Origin: an uncultured Pseudomonas sp.
GTDB taxonomy: Bacteria > Pseudomonadota > Gammaproteobacteria > Pseudomonadales > Pseudomonadaceae
DNA: 6,329 bases
Direction of reading: 5' to 3'
Assembly: GCA_946886875.1 (NCBI GenBank)
Contig: CAMPJN010000230.1
Span: forward strand, 1 to 6,329
Every line of letters begins with the position of its first letter. Within the stretch, counting starts at the first letter, position 1. The translations under genes were made by a program, and so were the position numbers. The notes beneath the pieces were generated by a model that saw only the letters and a list, made by a program, of their open reading frames with translations, was not told where the DNA came from and made no database searches. Of this stretch, positions 4,629-6,329 are shown in pieces.

Positions 4629-6329
4629 TCATTTACGCGGCTTGGCCCGCGCCGTGGGCTCGGCGATCAGCGGGTCGTCGGGCCAGTAGTGCTTGGGATA
4701 GCGCCCCTTCAAATCCTTCTTCACCTCGGCATAGGTGCTGCGCCAGAAGTTGGCCAGATCCTGGGTCACCTGCACCGGCCGCCGCGCCGGCGACAACAGG
4801 TGCAACTTGACCACCTGGCGGCCGCCGGCAATACGCGGGGTGTCGGCCAGGCCGAACAGCTCCTGCAGGCGCACCGCCAATACCGGCGGTTGTTCGTTGT
4901 AGTCCAGAGTGATGCGCGAGCCGGACGGCACCTGCAGGCTGCGCGGCGCCAGCTCGTCCAGGCGCTGCGGCAGCGGCCAGGGCAGCACGCCCTGGAGGAT
5001 GCTGGGCAAATCGAGATTGGCGAAATGGCTGAGCCGGCTGACCCGGCCCAGATAGGGTTGCAGCCAGTCCTCCAGGGATTGCAGCAGGGCCGCATCGCCG
5101 ACATCCGGCCAGTCGCTATGGCCTTGGGCTTGCAGATCGAGCCCGCGCAGCAAGGCCACGCGCGCCTGCCACTGGCGCAGTTCCGGGGTCCAGGGCAACA
5201 GCGCCAGGCCTTTGCGCCGGACCAGGCCAAGCAAGGCGCGGCTGCGCGTCGTCTCATCCAGGCCGCTGAGCGGTTCGCGGCTGAGCACCAACTCGCCCAA
5301 ACGGCGTTGGCGCTCGGCGCGCAATACGCCTTCGCGCTCATCCCACTCCAGTTCCTCGCGCACGCTGATCTGCTCGGCCAGCACCGTCTCGAACAGCTGC
5401 GGATCGAGGTCGGCAGCCAGATAGATGCGCTCCTCGCGCTGGCCCTGGCGGCTGCCGAGGTCAGCCAGCACCAGCCATTGGTGTTTCATCAGCGCATCGG
5501 CCTCGGCGAACAGCGCGGCGCGGCCATTGGCCAAACGGTATTCGGCGCCACCGTCGCGGCGTTGCTGGGCGACCCGATCCGGGTAGGCGAACGCCAGCAA
5601 GGCGCCGAGCCAGCGCGGATGCTCGGGGTCGGCCACCGGCGTGCTCGCGGGGCTGCGTTTGAGATAACCCTGAAATTGTCGGGCCAGTTGCCGCGCTCGT
5701 TGAACGCCAGCTTGGGCGCCACGACCGGCTTTGCTCTCACCGCTGAGCAAGGCGATGCGGCTGTGCAAATCCGCACCTGCGCCACGCAGGATGTCCCGTT
5801 CGCCGAGCAGCGCAGCCAGATTGCAGGCCAGCTCCGCCAAACCCAGGGCCTGGCCGCGCAGCAACAGATGGGCGATACGCGGATGCGCCGGCAATTCGGC
5901 CATGGCGCGGCCGTGTTCGCTAAGCGCGCCGCGTTCGTCCAGAGCGCCGAGGTGTGTCAGCAGATCGCGGGCCTGGGCATAGGCCGCCGCGGGCGGCGGG
6001 TCGAGCCAGATCAGTTCGTCCGGGGTCACGCCCCAGCGCGCCAGTTGCAGGGCTAGGCCGGCCAGATCGGCCTGGAGGATTTCCGCCGCGCCATAGGCCG
6101 AGAGTTGTTCGTGCTGCGCCTGGGACCACAGGCGGTAACAGGCGCCCGGCTGCAAGCGCCCGGCGCGACCAGCACGCTGAATCGCCGAGGCGCGGGAAAT
6201 GCGCAGCGTCTCCAGGCGGGTCATGCCGCTGCCCGGATCGAAACGCGGCACCCGCGCCAGCCCGGCGTCCACCACCACGCGCACGCCGTCGATGGTCAGG
6301 CTGGTCTCGGCGATATTGGTCGCCAGCAC
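4629..6329 (-). CDS. hrpB: ATP-dependent RNA helicase HrpB, C-terminal 566 residues (N-terminus beyond window edge)
   Basis: A superfamily 2 DEAH/RHA-type helicase, unrelated to the type III secretion protein of the same name. The visible part starts inside the second RecA-like domain: motif V ATNIAETSLTI (3-13 of the fragment) and motif VI QRAGRAGR (51-58), whose arginines contact ATP. A helical helicase-associated region follows (about 75-190). The long C-terminal part, with YPDRVAQ (249-255), LDYNEQPPVLAVRLQELFG (475-493) and NFWRSTYAEVKKDLKGRYPKHYWP (from 527), is characteristic of HrpB and separates it from HrpA. HrpB is usually somewhat over 800 residues, so about a third, including Walker A and DEAH motifs, is missing to the right. 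The fragment's first codon, GTG at 6327-6329, is an internal valine, not a start. The stop is at 4629-4631. The frame is intact. Its cellular RNA target is not well defined. Confidence 0.96.
   Translation of the reverse strand: MLATNIAETSLTIDGVRVVVDAGLARVPRFDPGSGMTRLETLRISRASAIQRAGRAGRLQPGACYRLWSQAQHEQLSAYGAAEILQADLAGLALQLARWGVTPDELIWLDPPPAAAYAQARDLLTHLGALDERGALSEHGRAMAELPAHPRIAHLLLRGQALGLAELACNLAALLGERDILRGAGADLHSRIALLSGESKAGRGAQAGVQRARQLARQFQGYLKRSPASTPVADPEHPRWLGALLAFAYPDRVAQQRRDGGAEYRLANGRAALFAEADALMKHQWLVLADLGSRQGQREERIYLAADLDPQLFETVLAEQISVREELEWDEREGVLRAERQRRLGELVLSREPLSGLDETTRSRALLGLVRRKGLALLPWTPELRQWQARVALLRGLDLQAQGHSDWPDVGDAALLQSLEDWLQPYLGRVSRLSHFANLDLPSILQGVLPWPLPQRLDELAPRSLQVPSGSRITLDYNEQPPVLAVRLQELFGLADTPRIAGGRQVVKLHLLSPARRPVQVTQDLANFWRSTYAEVKKDLKGRYPKHYWPDDPLIAEPTARAKPRK

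Noticed and set aside
4689..6056. A 455-codon open frame on the plus strand opposite hrpB
   Set aside because: It is the GC-rich antisense shadow of a well-recognised helicase. The translation is low-complexity Ala/Gln/Arg/Leu-rich with no domain, and the hrpB motifs are unmistakable on the other strand.

Overview
The window looks like chromosomal DNA of a GC-rich gammaproteobacterium, most likely Pseudomonas in the broad sense. The codon use is strongly GC-biased, the helicase is HrpB-like throughout, and the exonuclease-family and periplasmic binding proteins resemble Pseudomonas proteins from memory. This assignment is an inference, because no search could be run. There are seven protein genes, two of them cut by the window edges. 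No RNA gene, insertion sequence, phage gene, CRISPR array or attachment site was seen. No gene-free stretch is longer than about 125 bases.

Layout. On the left, two minus-strand genes run towards base 1: a small protein with two CDGSH iron-sulfur motifs (708-947) and, after a 69-base gap, a classical short-chain dehydrogenase/reductase (1-638, its C-terminus lies outside). They diverge across a 65-base gap from a plus-strand block. That block starts with a membrane-anchored or exported endonuclease/exonuclease/phosphatase (EEP) family protein (1013-2080). Three exported family-3-type solute-binding proteins follow (2186-2914, 3037-3783, 3855-4619). On the right, a convergent minus-strand gene encodes the C-terminal two thirds of the ATP-dependent helicase HrpB (4629-6329). 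Its stop is nine bases from the stop of the third binding protein.

How the parts relate. The first two binding proteins are tandem paralogues, about 65% identical over 219 aligned residues by hand count. Their start codons lie 851 bases apart, and a shared nonamer upstream of each start recurs 850 bases apart, so the duplication appears to include the upstream region. The third binding protein is a different, cysteine-containing branch. No ABC permease or ATPase gene is present, so these look like orphan binding proteins, either capturing ligand for a transporter elsewhere or acting in sensing. The plus-strand genes may be co-transcribed, but the 105- and 122-base gaps before the first two binding proteins could hold their own promoters.

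Points worth a second look: the EEP protein has Gly where the family has its metal-binding Glu (LQG instead of LQE) and Gln where it has His (NTQL instead of NTHL); the tandem orphan binding-protein array; and several small repeats in the gaps upstream of it. I see no convincing wholly new system. The binding-protein array is the best candidate for unexplained biology.
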